DNA of 64,000 bases from an uncultured Bacilli bacterium. Lineage in GTDB: Bacteria > Bacillota_I > Bacilli_A > RF39 > UBA660. The stretch spans positions 1-64,000 of the forward strand of contig CAKPGR010000002.1 in NCBI GenBank assembly GCA_934155005.1. Reading direction: 5' to 3'. Made by a program: the position numbers and the translations under genes. The notes below the pieces were generated by a model. That model saw nothing but the letters and a program-made list of their open reading frames with translations. It was not told where the DNA came from and made no database searches. Below, piece by piece: positions 24,703 to 34,168 of the stretch (positions are counted from its first letter, which is position 1; each line of letters starts with the position of its first letter).

Positions 24703-25969
24703 AACTTTCACCTACCACTTCATTAACTGTTACTTTTAAATTACCATCCCTAAATCTAATTTTTAATTTGTCATCTATTTTAATATTTTTTACTGATTTT
24801 ATAATTTCTTCATTTTTATAACTTAAACTATATCCTTTTTTTAGTAAAGATAAAGGATTTAATAGTTCTAATTTTTCAATTATGACTTTTAAATTATCAA
24901 AATATTTTTGATATAGTATTTTAGGATTATTTATAATATAGTTCTTTTTATAAATATCTAAGTTCATTTTTTCTTTTTCGATTTTTTTAGAAAGAATATT
25001 TTTTATTTTTTCTAATGCTATATCTAGTTGTTGTTTTTTATTATTAAACATTAACATTGGATTTTTTATAACAAATGAATTTTTTAATGCTTCTATCTCT
25101 AATTTTTTATATTTTATTTTTTTAATAATTCCTTCATTTAATCTAATTTTAAATTGATCAAATGTATTCTTTAAATCAACAATATTAGGTACAGCCATTT
25201 CAGCAGCTCCTGTTGGTGTTGGAGCTCTAAGATCAGATACAAAATCAATTATTGTATAATCTATCTCATGACCAACAGCACTTATAATAGGCGTTTTGGC
25301 ATTAAAAATAGTTCTTGCTAGTTCTTCATTATTAAAGCAATTCATATCTTCAAAAGAACCACCACCACGACCAACAATTAAAACATCTAAATTGTAATCA
25401 TCTGCTTGTTTTACTTTATTTATAATATCAATACTCGCATTTTCACCCTGAACTAAGCATGGAAATAAATAAGTTTCACATAAAGGAAATCTCCTTCTTA
25501 TTGTTGATATTATATCTTTTACAGCAGCTCCTGTCTTAGCTGTAACAATTCCAACTTTTTCTGGAATTTTTGGTATTTCTTTTTTATATTTTTGATCAAA
25601 TAAACCTTCTTTTTTTAATTTTTCTTTTAACTGTTCAAAGGCAACATATAAATTACCTACACCATCTTCTAATAAATCTTCAACATATATTTGATAATTA
25701 CCACTTAAAGGATATACTCCTATACTTCCAGTTATTAATACTTTCATTCCTTCTGTTGGCACAAAAGATAATTTCTGAGCATTTCCTCTAAACATAATTG
25801 CTCTTATAACACTATTTTCATCTTTTATAGAAAAATAGTAATGTCCTGTTGAATGAGCTTTAAAATTAGATATTTCACCTTTTAAATAAATTTTTTTTAG
25901 ATTTATATCTGATTCTAGCTTAAATTTTAAATATTTTGTTAAAGCTGTTACAGTTAAATATTTATCCAT
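24686..25969 (-). CDS. xseA: Exodeoxyribonuclease VII large subunit
   Basis: A 427-residue nuclease subunit that degrades single-stranded DNA from both ends. An N-terminal OB fold (about 1-100: YLTVTALTKYLKFKLE, GEISNFKAHSTGHYYFSIKD) is followed by the catalytic core with VGIVTAKTGAAVKDIISTIRRRFP, VGRGGGSFEDMNCFNNEEL and SAVGHEIDYTIIDFVSDLRAPTPTGAAE (in parts). Long coiled helices then reach the C-terminal domain that binds XseB. Operon nusB-xseA-xseB, as in Bacillus. Confidence 0.96.
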   Translation of the reverse strand: MDKYLTVTALTKYLKFKLESDINLKKIYLKGEISNFKAHSTGHYYFSIKDENSVIRAIMFRGNAQKLSFVPTEGMKVLITGSIGVYPLSGNYQIYVEDLLEDGVGNLYVAFEQLKEKLKKEGLFDQKYKKEIPKIPEKVGIVTAKTGAAVKDIISTIRRRFPLCETYLFPCLVQGENASIDIINKVKQADDYNLDVLIVGRGGGSFEDMNCFNNEELARTIFNAKTPIISAVGHEIDYTIIDFVSDLRAPTPTGAAEMAVPNIVDLKNTFDQFKIRLNEGIIKKIKYKKLEIEALKNSFVIKNPMLMFNNKKQQLDIALEKIKNILSKKIEKEKMNLDIYKKNYIINNPKILYQKYFDNLKVIIEKLELLNPLSLLKKGYSLSYKNEEIIKSVKNIKIDDKLKIRFRDGNLKVTVNEVVGESYGKEN

Positions 25970-25977
25970 ATTTACAC

Positions 25978-26379
25978 CTACTTATTATGATATACTTTAT
26001 CTAGTACGCCATTTATCATATTTTTAACTGAATCATCACTATATAATTTAGCAAGTTCTACTGCCTCATTTATACAAACAATATCAGGAGTATCTGTATA
26101 AATAAGTTCATATATTCCTATCTCTAAAATAGCCTTATCAGTATTTCCTAATCTATCTATTGTCCAATTATCTAAATATTTATTAGCAAGAGAGTCAATA
26201 TCATTTTGATATGTAACAACCCCATATACTAAATCTTTTACAAATTCATTTTCTATTTCCATGACTTCTTTTATTATATTATTTATATCATATTCCATTT
26301 TATTACTTTTATAAACATTTATTTGATAAAGAATTGTCATTGCTTTTTTTCTAAGTTCACTTCTATTTAATTGTTCCAC
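25978..26379 (-). CDS. nusB: Transcription antitermination protein NusB
   Basis: All-helical RNA-binding protein of 133 residues that joins NusE on boxA RNA during rRNA transcription. Start MEQLNRSELRKKAMTILYQI; the core motif is NDIDSLANKYLDNWTIDRLG, and the C-terminus TPDIVCINEAVELAKLYS is strongly conserved in NusB. Eight bases separate it from xseA. Confidence 0.94.
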   Translation of the reverse strand: MEQLNRSELRKKAMTILYQINVYKSNKMEYDINNIIKEVMEIENEFVKDLVYGVVTYQNDIDSLANKYLDNWTIDRLGNTDKAILEIGIYELIYTDTPDIVCINEAVELAKLYSDDSVKNMINGVLDKVYHNK

Positions 26380-26440
26380 CTTAAATCACCTTATTTGATT
26401 ATAACATAATTAAAATTTTTTATAAAGACATCTTGATAAG

Positions 26441-26464
26441 AAAAAAAGATTAGTTTCCTAATCT
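26441..26464 (-). terminator. Terminator of frr
   Basis: GATTAGGAAACTAATC followed by seven T residues on the minus strand. Confidence 0.9.
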
Positions 26465-27005
26465 ATACAGTCATTAATTCTTTTTCTTTTTCTTTTGCTT
26501 TTTCATCTACTATTTTATTATATTTATTTATTAATTCTTGAACTTCATTTTGAACATCTTTTACTTCATCTTCTGTGATTTCAAGCTTTTTAGCGTCACT
26601 ATTAGCTTCTTGTCTAATATTTCTTAAAGCAATTTTTGCTTCTTCAGCAATACTTTTTGCTTGTTTAACATATTCTTTTCTTGTTTCTTCTGTTAAAGCT
26701 GGAATATTTAATATGATAACTTCACCATTATTATTTGGCGTTAATCCAATATTAGCTTCATAAATCGCTTTTTCTATTAAACTAATTGATGATTTATCAA
26801 ATGGTTTTATTTGAAGCATTCTAGCTTCTGGAATAGAAATTGTAGCTAATTGAACAAGTGGTGTTGGAACACCATAATATGAAACATTAACTTTATCTAA
26901 AATAGCTGGATTAGCTCTTCCTGCTCTAATATTTGTAAGTCTTTTTTCTAAATTAGTTATTGTGTTTTGCATTTTTTCTTCTGTTGTAATTAAAATATCA
27001 TCCAT
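26463..27005 (-). CDS. frr: Ribosome recycling factor
   Basis: Splits post-termination ribosomes together with EF-G. About 180 residues. Motifs: RLTNIRAGRANPAILDKVNV, YYGVPTPLVQLATISIPEAR and the C-terminal EDEVKDVQNEVQELINKYN. The ATG at 27005 lies eight bases after AAGGAG and is preferred to ATG 27011, which is only two bases away. The stand-alone unit ends in a strong terminator. Confidence 0.96.
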   Translation of the reverse strand: MDDILITTEEKMQNTITNLEKRLTNIRAGRANPAILDKVNVSYYGVPTPLVQLATISIPEARMLQIKPFDKSSISLIEKAIYEANIGLTPNNNGEVIILNIPALTEETRKEYVKQAKSIAEEAKIALRNIRQEANSDAKKLEITEDEVKDVQNEVQELINKYNKIVDEKAKEKEKELMTV

Positions 27006-27069
27006 CTTCATCTCTCCTTATTAATATTATAATATATCAATATTAATTATTCAAGAATAAAATTATATA

Positions 27070-27900
27070 TCATTTAATTCTTTTATACATATAAACTGTT
27101 ATATATGGATTTTGCACTGAAAAAGACGTTCCATTACAATTTGTACATGCTGTTGTTGATAAAGTTGTTCCAGTAAAAGTACTTGTAACTTTTCCGCTTG
27201 GTGTATAATAGTGTTGATGGTTACCTGGATTATCAGTATATACATTATCCTTAGCAGAATAACCACCTCCAAACCAAGGACCCCAATGTTGTGAACTTAA
27301 GTCGCTAACATACATTCCTAAGCCTGATTCAAGGCGATAATTATAGCCATCATATTCACCACCGTATATTCTATGTGTATGACCTCCACTTCCTTCTGTT
27401 AAAGCTCTATTTCCACTAAAACTAGAACTAATATTTCCTTTTGGTGTATATGTATGACTGTGACTTGGAAGATTTGAAGTTGTAAGTGTTGTTGTACTAC
27501 TTCCTCCTGTCTTACTTACTGTGTTAAAATTAGTATTACTTGTGTCTACTCCAACTAATGTCTTTCCTGTTCCATATGCTTCCCATGTCCCACCAAATTT
27601 TTTAGCTATATCATTAGCTGTTGTTATATTCGTTGAAAGATATATACTTCCAACAGGGTACATTTCATTTAACATATCGCTTTTTAATGAATTAATTTCT
27701 TTTTTTAATTCATCATATTTATCAGCTATACTATATAGTTCATCTAGTGAATTTTGAAGTGTTGCATCACTTCCTAAATTAGATCCTGTTGGAGCATTTA
27801 CTGATATTCCATTTGCATAAAAATTACTTCCTGCATATACTCCAACACTTCCAAATATTAGTCCACCTATTATTATTCCTAGTATTATCTTTTTATTCAT
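27070..27900 (-). CDS. Secreted surface protein with phage tail-collar-like C-terminal domain
   Basis: A 276-residue protein with a signal peptide (MNKKIILGIIIGGLIFGSVG, cut near VYA-G), then a module SVNAPTGSNLGSDATLQNSLDELY, a short coiled coil (about 58-80) and a C-terminal domain beginning MYPVGSIYLSTNITTANDIA, with KFGGTWEAYGTGKTLVGVD and LPSHSHTYTP. This is the collar/baseplate type fold of phage tails, rich in His, Gly and Tyr, ending NPYITVYMYKRIK. The N-terminal 50 residues closely match the 47333-48139 protein, whose C-terminus is entirely different. It shares the G-tract leader with three other surface genes, which argues for a cell-surface recognition role and not a resident prophage. 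Confidence 0.8.
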   Translation of the reverse strand: MNKKIILGIIIGGLIFGSVGVYAGSNFYANGISVNAPTGSNLGSDATLQNSLDELYSIADKYDELKKEINSLKSDMLNEMYPVGSIYLSTNITTANDIAKKFGGTWEAYGTGKTLVGVDTSNTNFNTVSKTGGSSTTTLTTSNLPSHSHTYTPKGNISSSFSGNRALTEGSGGHTHRIYGGEYDGYNYRLESGLGMYVSDLSSQHWGPWFGGGYSAKDNVYTDNPGNHQHYYTPSGKVTSTFTGTTLSTTACTNCNGTSFSVQNPYITVYMYKRIK

Positions 27901-27920
27901 TTTTATCTACTCCTTTACAC

Positions 27921-28015
27921 AAAAAAAAGAGGGTTTTATACCCCCCCCCGACTTTGAAATTTTTTTATCTCTCAGTCAATATTATTATTTTGCTTTACAT
28001 ACCCATTTTAACAAA
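27921..28015 (-). repeat. G-tract leader, copy 1 (upstream of the 27070 gene)
   Basis: A block of about 95 bases found four times in this window, always just upstream of a secreted surface gene. On the coding strand it has TTGACTGAGAGAT, an A tract, TTTCAAAGTC, then nine G residues (27941-27949), a TATAAAA loop, CCCTC and a T tract. The G run and CCCTC can pair, so it is a terminator-like hairpin placed between a probable promoter and the start codon. The GACT/AGTC ends can form a second stem. Here the G tract is nine long; in the other copies it is ten. Confidence 0.85.
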
Positions 28016-28085
28016 TATCTTTTATTTTTTCAATATGCCTAATAATATTACTCTACTTATATTATTAAATAAAATTTTATAACTT

Positions 28086-30425
28086 CTAATCTTGCCACTT
28101 AAAGTTTCTTATTTCCTCTAAATCTTGTCCATATTCTCTAATATATTCTTTATGCTCAACTAATTTATCTTTACATAATTGATATAAACTTGAAGATTTA
28201 TCTTCTAAACAATCTAAATATTTTAAAGCATCCATTACTAAGTGAAATCTATCTAATTCATTTTGAACACGCATATCAAATGGTGTTGTAATTGTTCCTT
28301 CTTCTTTATATCCATGTACATGTAAATCTTTATTTGTTCTTTTATAAGTTAATTGATGTATCAAGCTAGCATAACCATGGAACGCAAATATTATTGGTTT
28401 ATCTTTTGTAAAAATAGCATCATAATCAGAATCAGTAAGTCCATGTGGATGTTTTATATTAGATTCTAGTCGCATTAAATCAACTACATTTACAACTCTA
28501 ATTTTTAGTTCAGGAAAATATGTTCTTAACATTTTAGTTGCAGCCAATGTTTCAAGAGTTGGCGTATCACCACAACAAGCCATAACAATATCTGGTTCTA
28601 CACCTTCATCATTACTTGCCCATGACCAAATACCAATTCCCTCTGTACAATGTTTAATTGCTTCATCCATAGTAAGCCATTGTGGTCTTGGATGTTTTGA
28701 AGCTACTATAACATTTATATAATTTTTAGATTTAATACAGTGATTAAAACAAGATATCAAACAATTAGCATCTGGTGGTAAATAAATACGTGTTATATCA
28801 GCTTTCTTTGTAACTAAATGATTTAAGAATCCTGGATCTTGATGAGTATAACCATTATGATCTTGTTGCCAAATATGAGATGTTAAAACATAGTTCAAAG
28901 AAGCTATTGGTCTTCTCCAAGAAAGTTCTTTTGTAACTTTTAACCACTTAGCATGTTGACTAGCCATTGAATCAACAATTCTAACAAAAGCTTCATAACT
29001 ATGTAAAAATCCATGCCTTCCAGTAAGAAGATATCCTTCTAATGCCCCTTCACAAACGTGTTCTGATAAAATAGAATCAATTACCCTTCCATCAGGAGAT
29101 AAAAATTCATCATTATTATCAGTTTGTAAAACCCATTTTCTATTAGTATCTTCAAAAATATGATTCAATCTATTGGATAGTGCTTCATCTGGTCCAAATA
29201 TTCTAAAATTATCTGGATTTTCCTTAATTATATCTCTTACAAAAGCTCCAAGTTCTATCATATCTTGAGCTTCAGTATCACCTTTCACTTCAACTTTAAC
29301 ACCATAATTTTTAAAATCTGGAATTCTAAGTTCTTTTAAAAGCATTCCACCATTTGCATGCATATTAGAACCCATTCTTCTATTTTTGCTTGGAACAAAT
29401 TCTTTATACTCGTCTTTTAATTTACCTGTCTCATCAAATAATTCTTCTGGATGATAACTCAACATCCAATCTTCTAATGCTTTTAAAGACTCTTCTGTAA
29501 CCGTAATTGGAACTTGATGAGCTCTAAAACTTCCCTCAATTTTCTTACCATCTTGTTCTTTGGGACCTGTCCAACCTTTTGGTGTTCTAAGAACAACCAT
29601 TGGCCATAATTGTCTTTGATAATTAGGTTCTTTTGCTTTTTCTTTCATTTCTTTTAATTTTAAAACAATTTGATCTAAGACTGTTGCCATAACTTCATGC
29701 ATAGTAACTGGATCATTACCTTCCACATAATAAGGTAGCCAACCATTTCCTTTTAATAAACAGTCTAATTCAGCCTTAGAAATCCTTGATAATATTGTTG
29801 GATTAGATATTTTGAATCCATTTAAATGAAGAATTGGTAAAATTGTACCATCTGTTTTAGGATTTAAAAATTTATTAACATGCCAAGAAGTAGCAAGCGG
29901 ACCTGTTTCAGCTTCACCATCACCTACAACAGTCGCTACAATTAAATCAGGGTTATCTAAGGCGGCACCTAAAGCATGCGAAAGACTATAGCCAAGCTCT
30001 CCACCCTCATTAATTGATCCTGGTGTTTCAGGTGCGACATGACTACTAATACCACCTGGGAAACTAAATTGTTTAAATAATTTTTTTAATCCCTCTTCAT
30101 CTTCTGTTATATTTGGATATACTTCGCTATAGGTTCCTTCCAAATATGTATTTGCAACAATAGCATTACCACCATGTCCTGGTCCCGAAATATAAATCAT
30201 ATCTAAATCATATTTTTTGATTATTCTATTTAAATGTGTATATATAAAATTTTGACCTGGTACTGTCCCCCAGTGTCCAACTACATTAGGTTTTATATCC
30301 TTTAAACTAAGTGGCCTTTTTAAAAGAGGGTTATCTAATAAATATAATTGTCCCACTGATAAATAGTTACATGCTCTAAAATAACCATCTAAACTCTTTA
30401 CTTCTTTTTCTGTTAAAGTACTCAC
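28086..30425 (-). CDS. xpkA: Xylulose-5-phosphate/fructose-6-phosphate phosphoketolase
   Basis: Thiamine diphosphate enzyme splitting xylulose 5-phosphate (and often fructose 6-phosphate) with phosphate to acetyl phosphate plus a triose or tetrose phosphate; the core of heterofermentative sugar metabolism. Start taken as GTG 30425, preceded by AGGGGATGGG; a TTG 27 bases upstream has no site. About 779 residues. Motifs: [51 protein letters not shown] and the ThDP site [17 protein letters not shown]. The C-terminal transketolase-like part includes [15 protein letters not shown]. Lactate dehydrogenase (49461) fits the same fermentation. It stands alone between two G-tract surface genes. Confidence 0.96.
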   Translation of the reverse strand: MSTLTEKEVKSLDGYFRACNYLSVGQLYLLDNPLLKRPLSLKDIKPNVVGHWGTVPGQNFIYTHLNRIIKKYDLDMIYISGPGHGGNAIVANTYLEGTYSEVYPNITEDEEGLKKLFKQFSFPGGISSHVAPETPGSINEGGELGYSLSHALGAALDNPDLIVATVVGDGEAETGPLATSWHVNKFLNPKTDGTILPILHLNGFKISNPTILSRISKAELDCLLKGNGWLPYYVEGNDPVTMHEVMATVLDQIVLKLKEMKEKAKEPNYQRQLWPMVVLRTPKGWTGPKEQDGKKIEGSFRAHQVPITVTEESLKALEDWMLSYHPEELFDETGKLKDEYKEFVPSKNRRMGSNMHANGGMLLKELRIPDFKNYGVKVEVKGDTEAQDMIELGAFVRDIIKENPDNFRIFGPDEALSNRLNHIFEDTNRKWVLQTDNNDEFLSPDGRVIDSILSEHVCEGALEGYLLTGRHGFLHSYEAFVRIVDSMASQHAKWLKVTKELSWRRPIASLNYVLTSHIWQQDHNGYTHQDPGFLNHLVTKKADITRIYLPPDANCLISCFNHCIKSKNYINVIVASKHPRPQWLTMDEAIKHCTEGIGIWSWASNDEGVEPDIVMACCGDTPTLETLAATKMLRTYFPELKIRVVNVVDLMRLESNIKHPHGLTDSDYDAIFTKDKPIIFAFHGYASLIHQLTYKRTNKDLHVHGYKEEGTITTPFDMRVQNELDRFHLVMDALKYLDCLEDKSSSLYQLCKDKLVEHKEYIREYGQDLEEIRNFKWQD

Positions 30426-30613
30426 TATCCCATCCCCTATTCTTAAAAACAATTATACACTATTTTTTTTAATAATGAAATAAAAAAGAACAAATAAAAT
30501 TATTATCTATTTGTCTACACTCTGAATAACTATACTATTTTTGATATACAAAAACTTTTATTTTTAAATTAATAATAATCATACTTTATTATTTTGTTCT
30601 TTTCATGCTTATT

Positions 30614-30646
30614 TAAAAAAATATTGAAACTAAGTCAATATTTTTT
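30614..30646 (-). terminator. Terminator of the 30645 pseudopilin gene
   Basis: AAAATATTGA and TCAATATTTTTTT pair on the minus strand, overlapping the gene's final codons. Confidence 0.8.
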
Positions 30647-31640
30647 ACTTTATTATTGATTTTGAGACTGTTATTACTGGACGAACACCGATACCAGTAA
30701 GGCTAACAGTACCGCTACCCAAACGACCGTCCTTACCCACACTCCACGCACTAGAAGAGTAGCTTATATTCGCATTACTTGTCCAATATCCCCATGTGTC
30801 TTGATCAGCATTATTTAAACATCCATAGTCTTTACAGTCACTTCTTGTTCTATCATATAGCCAGCCATAATTACTTCTTTTACTTGTATCACTTTGATTA
30901 CTACTTCCAAAATAAAACCATGGTTGCCCTATTTTACTTGCATCCCAATTTACATTATTTGATATTTTAGCCACTTCATTTGCTGTGATTAAACGAGCTG
31001 CATTTTTCCAGTCTTTTGTATCATTTTTTAACTGTGTAGCTACTTCTTTCATTTCACTATTACTTTCACTTGAATTCCATGCTACACGAGCTGTTGTATT
31101 ATGGTCTAATATTAAATTAACGGATGAAGCCCCTTCTTCATCATTAAATGTATACCATTTCATACATCCACTCTTTGTTCCTGTTGAGCTTACTGATTCA
31201 CTTTTACTACCTTTTTCTCCTGTTGTTGGATTATAGTATATAGCTGTTCCATTTTCATATTTCTTTTTTACACTTGATTTTATTGCTTTTCCATTTGTTA
31301 CTATATAGTTATCAAACGTTAAATCATATCTTGTTACATTACCTTTACTTATTACTACAACTCCATTACTTGGAGTACTTCCTTTTACTGATATTCCTAA
31401 GCTTTTTAATTCTTCTACTGAATAAGCTCTATCTTTAAACTTACTTGCCGTTGTATCAACTTCATTTATCATTACTTGTTTTTCTATGGCATCTATATAA
31501 CCTAAAGCTGATGACTCTGCTGCTCCTTTTTTAGCTTTTTCTATTACTCCTAATATTGTTGGAGTTGCAATTAATACAATTATTGCTAGTATTACTATTA
31601 CAGCTAGTAGTTCTATTAAAGTAAAACCTTTTTTATTCAT
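30645..31640 (-). CDS. Variable pseudopilin-type surface protein (copy A)
   Basis: A 331-residue protein with prepilin leader MNKKGFTLIELLAVIVILAI (cleavage after Gly, Glu at mature 5), a pilin helix to about 50, and a spacer to about 130 with VEELKSLGISVKGSTPSNGV. The junction YNPTTGEKG leads to the C-terminal domain (about 160-331) with KWYTFNDEEGASSVNLILDH, ARLITANEVAKIS and SNYGWLYDRTRSDC. The end, GYWTSNANIS then a variable stretch then GVRPVITVSKSIIK, has the layout of C-type-lectin/DUF1566-like diversified domains. Compared with copies B and C, differences pile up in the last 45 codons. It is probably exported and processed by a prepilin peptidase encoded elsewhere, and displayed as a binding protein. 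Confidence 0.82.
   Translation of the reverse strand: MNKKGFTLIELLAVIVILAIIVLIATPTILGVIEKAKKGAAESSALGYIDAIEKQVMINEVDTTASKFKDRAYSVEELKSLGISVKGSTPSNGVVVISKGNVTRYDLTFDNYIVTNGKAIKSSVKKKYENGTAIYYNPTTGEKGSKSESVSSTGTKSGCMKWYTFNDEEGASSVNLILDHNTTARVAWNSSESNSEMKEVATQLKNDTKDWKNAARLITANEVAKISNNVNWDASKIGQPWFYFGSSNQSDTSKRSNYGWLYDRTRSDCKDYGCLNNADQDTWGYWTSNANISYSSSAWSVGKDGRLGSGTVSLTGIGVRPVITVSKSIIK
30690..30761 (-). other. Putative DGR-type variable region, copy A
   Basis: The 24-codon core that differs among three homologous genes. Here the variable codons are TAC, TCT, AGT, AGT, GGT, GAC, CGT, GGT, AGC, GGT, ACT, CTT, ACT, GGT, ATC, all ending in a pyrimidine. Fixed codons between them are TGG, GTG, GGT and GTT. 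This matches mutagenesis of AAY template codons. No template or reverse transcriptase is visible here. Confidence 0.65.
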
Positions 31641-31660
31641 TTTATCATTCCTTCCTATAC

Positions 31661-31755
31661 AAAAAAAGAGGGTTTTGTACCCCCCCCCCGACTTTGAAAT
31701 TTTTTTATCTCTCAGTCAATACTATTATTTTGTTTTACATACTCATTTTAACAAA
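31661..31755 (-). repeat. G-tract leader, copy 2 (upstream of the 30645 gene)
   Basis: Same element as at 27921. The G tract has ten residues (31680-31689) and is followed on the coding strand by TACAAAACCCTC and a T tract. Downstream lie GGAAGG and the ATG at 31640. Confidence 0.85.
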
Positions 31756-31797
31756 TTAACTATTTTTTTTCAAGTACTTAATTAGGTTATAAATTTT

Positions 31798-32724
31798 TTA
31801 ATTTTCTAATATGAACATTTCAAGTCCTAATTTCTTATCTACTTTGCCACTTTTTATATTGTAATCTAAATCAGCTAATTTTGATAAATTATTAATTAAT
31901 TCTTCTAATGTAAAATTATTACTTTTAGCAAGTGCTAGTTCAATTGGATATTTTTTTTTGCCTAAAATATTTATCATATCATATATTGACATTCTTTTAT
32001 TTTTTAGTACTTTTACTTGGTATATTAGACGATATTGATTAGCTAGCATAACAATAATTTTAATAGGTTCTTCCCCTCTTTTTATCATTTCATAATAACT
32101 TTCTAATGCTTTTTCTTTATTTTTATTAATAATGTTTTCAATTAAATGAAATATATCAATATCAATAGACTTAACAGTTACATTTATAATATCTTCTCTT
32201 GTTATATCGTAATTTTTATTTTTATATATTTTAAGTTTATTAATTTCTTGTTCTAAAATATATAAATTATCTCCCACTCGATCAATTAAAAAATTAATAT
32301 CATTCATATTTATTTTATAATTTCCAAACATGTCTAATACTTCTTTTTGAATATTTGTTTTATTACAATTGATTAATTTTCCTTGTTTTTCCATTAAACT
32401 AACTATTTTTTTTCTACTATCTAGCTTTTCTTCATTACAAATAAATATAATTATATTTTCTGATTTTTCAGTTAAATATTTTTCTAATATTTTAGTATCT
32501 TGCTTAGGTTTATTAGTTGCGCTTGTAAAAATGTAACTATTATTGATAATTGTTATTCTATTATTTGAAAATAAAGATATTGTAAAAGCATCGTCTAATA
32601 TATTTTTTAAATTTGATTCCATTAAATCATATTCATTGATATTATACGTTTCAATCTTTTCTGTTATTTTTTTAATATTTTTTTTTATTAAATATTCATC
32701 TGTTCCATATAGCAAATAAAACAT
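31798..32724 (-). CDS. holA: DNA polymerase III delta subunit
   Basis: Clamp-loader subunit that opens the sliding clamp. Length 308. Start MFYLLYGTDEYLIKKNIKKI, the usual delta N-terminus; FICNEEKLDSRKKIV and ILEQEINKLKIYK in the middle, and a C-terminal helical domain with YYEMIKRGEEPIKIIVMLANQYR, LALAKSNNFTLEEL and ending KLGLEMFIL. It is more divergent than many homologues but complete. A GGTGATAG site precedes the ATG. Confidence 0.9.
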   Translation of the reverse strand: MFYLLYGTDEYLIKKNIKKITEKIETYNINEYDLMESNLKNILDDAFTISLFSNNRITIINNSYIFTSATNKPKQDTKILEKYLTEKSENIIIFICNEEKLDSRKKIVSLMEKQGKLINCNKTNIQKEVLDMFGNYKINMNDINFLIDRVGDNLYILEQEINKLKIYKNKNYDITREDIINVTVKSIDIDIFHLIENIINKNKEKALESYYEMIKRGEEPIKIIVMLANQYRLIYQVKVLKNKRMSIYDMINILGKKKYPIELALAKSNNFTLEELINNLSKLADLDYNIKSGKVDKKLGLEMFILEN

Positions 32725-32749
32725 ACTATCACCAAAATAATTATATCAA

Positions 32750-32780
32750 AAATAGGATAATTTATCTATCCTATTTTTTT
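32750..32780 (-). terminator. Terminator of the two-component operon
   Basis: AAAATAGGATA and TATCCTATTTTT form an 11-bp stem with a T tail at the sensor kinase stop; the reverse strand also ends in T residues. Confidence 0.8.
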
Positions 32781-34168
32781 ATTTGAAAATAAAATTTTGT
32801 ACCTTTATTTTTTATTGATTCTACACCATAATTAAAATCATGCATAATAAAGATATTTTTAACTATTGAAAGTCCAAGTCCTGTTCCAACCATATTTCTT
32901 TTATGTTTTTTATCAACTCTGTAATACTTATCCCATATTAAATCTAATTTATCTTTATCTATTCCTTTACCATGATCTATAACTTCAACTTGATAGTAAG
33001 TATTATTGTCTATTAAATTAACAATAACTTTCTTATCATCACCAATATAGTTAGTTGCGTTTCCTATCAAATTATATATAACTTGCCCTATTTTTAGTTT
33101 ATCAGCTTTTATTATGGCTTTTGTACCATTATAAATTATTTTATAATTCATCGTTTCTTCTAAATCAGAAAAACGTTTTGCTACTGTTTCTATTAATTCA
33201 TTTAAATCGAATTCTTCTATTTTTAATTCAACAACATTTGATTGAATTTTTGATAATTCAAGAATATCATTTACTAGTAAATTCAAACGATCTGTTTCAT
33301 CTATGATAGTATTTAAATTATCATTTCTTTTTTCTTTATTATCATAAGTTAAATCTCTAACCATTTCCGCATAAGCTTTTATCATTGTAAGTGGTGTTTT
33401 TAAATCATGAGAAACATTAGCTAGAAGTTCTTTTCTAAGTTCATCGGTTTTAGCAAGCTCAGTATTAGCGTCATTTAATGTTTTAGCAAGAGAATTTAAT
33501 TCATCTATATCTGTTTTAGGATCAAATTTGATATCATGTCTTCCTTTTGCCATTAATTTAGCTGTATTATTTAATCTAACAATAGGTGATGATATATATT
33601 TAGAAATATAATAGGAAAGTAAAAATGATAAAACAAAAACACCTATTGTAACATAAATTAATTGTCCCGCTAATATTTTAATTGTAGAATTAAGAGGCTC
33701 TAGTGATGTATTTACTATAACAAAATAATCATCATCTAATTTTAAACCATACATTATAATTTTATTACCTAATTCTCTATTTCTAAGTTTATAAATTGTT
33801 TTGTTTGTTGTACTATTTATAAGTTCTTCTTTATATTTTAAATAAGAAACATTATTATTTTTACTAATGCATCCACCATTTACGTTATTAGAAGAATATA
33901 TTTCACTACCTTTATAAATTAGATCTATACAAATACCTTGCTTATATGTTATTGAATTAAATAAATCCTCTAAGGAATCATTTTCTTTATACTTTTTAAA
34001 TACTTGTTTAGCCACTTCACTAACTTCATGAGTTTTGACTAATTCATAATAACCATTTAAAAATATAACTTGAAAAAACCATAAGAAAACTAAGATAGCT
34101 AATGAAAACATTATCATATATAACCATATTTTGTTTCCTAAGCTATTTTTATTTAATTTATATCTCAA
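32771..34168 (-). CDS. Sensor histidine kinase
   Basis: A 465-residue membrane kinase: helix 1 (about 13-35), extracellular sensor (36-165), helix 2 (about 168-192), HAMP linker with SSPIVRLNNTAKLMAKGRHD (about 195-250), HisKA with phospho-acceptor in NVSHDLKTPLTMIKAYAEMV, and HATPase with NLIGNATNYIGDD (N box), DHGKGIDKDKLDLIWDKYY and GTGLGLSIVKNI (G boxes). The order matches OmpR-type partner kinases. Its start overlaps the regulator stop by 11 bases. The signal sensed is unknown; the ApbE-like gene upstream may belong to the same transcript. Confidence 0.95.
   Translation of the reverse strand: MRYKLNKNSLGNKIWLYMIMFSLAILVFLWFFQVIFLNGYYELVKTHEVSEVAKQVFKKYKENDSLEDLFNSITYKQGICIDLIYKGSEIYSSNNVNGGCISKNNNVSYLKYKEELINSTTNKTIYKLRNRELGNKIIMYGLKLDDDYFVIVNTSLEPLNSTIKILAGQLIYVTIGVFVLSFLLSYYISKYISSPIVRLNNTAKLMAKGRHDIKFDPKTDIDELNSLAKTLNDANTELAKTDELRKELLANVSHDLKTPLTMIKAYAEMVRDLTYDNKEKRNDNLNTIIDETDRLNLLVNDILELSKIQSNVVELKIEEFDLNELIETVAKRFSDLEETMNYKIIYNGTKAIIKADKLKIGQVIYNLIGNATNYIGDDKKVIVNLIDNNTYYQVEVIDHGKGIDKDKLDLIWDKYYRVDKKHKRNMVGTGLGLSIVKNIFIMHDFNYGVESIKNKGTKFYFQIKK

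Noticed and set aside
27070..27900. Prophage remnant
   Set aside because: Only one phage-like domain is present, with a signal peptide and a surface-gene leader; no capsid, integrase or lysis genes are nearby.
27941..27949. G tracts as pure sequencing artefacts
   Set aside because: Four separate loci have the tract at the same place within a conserved block; exact length may be uncertain, but the tract itself is real.
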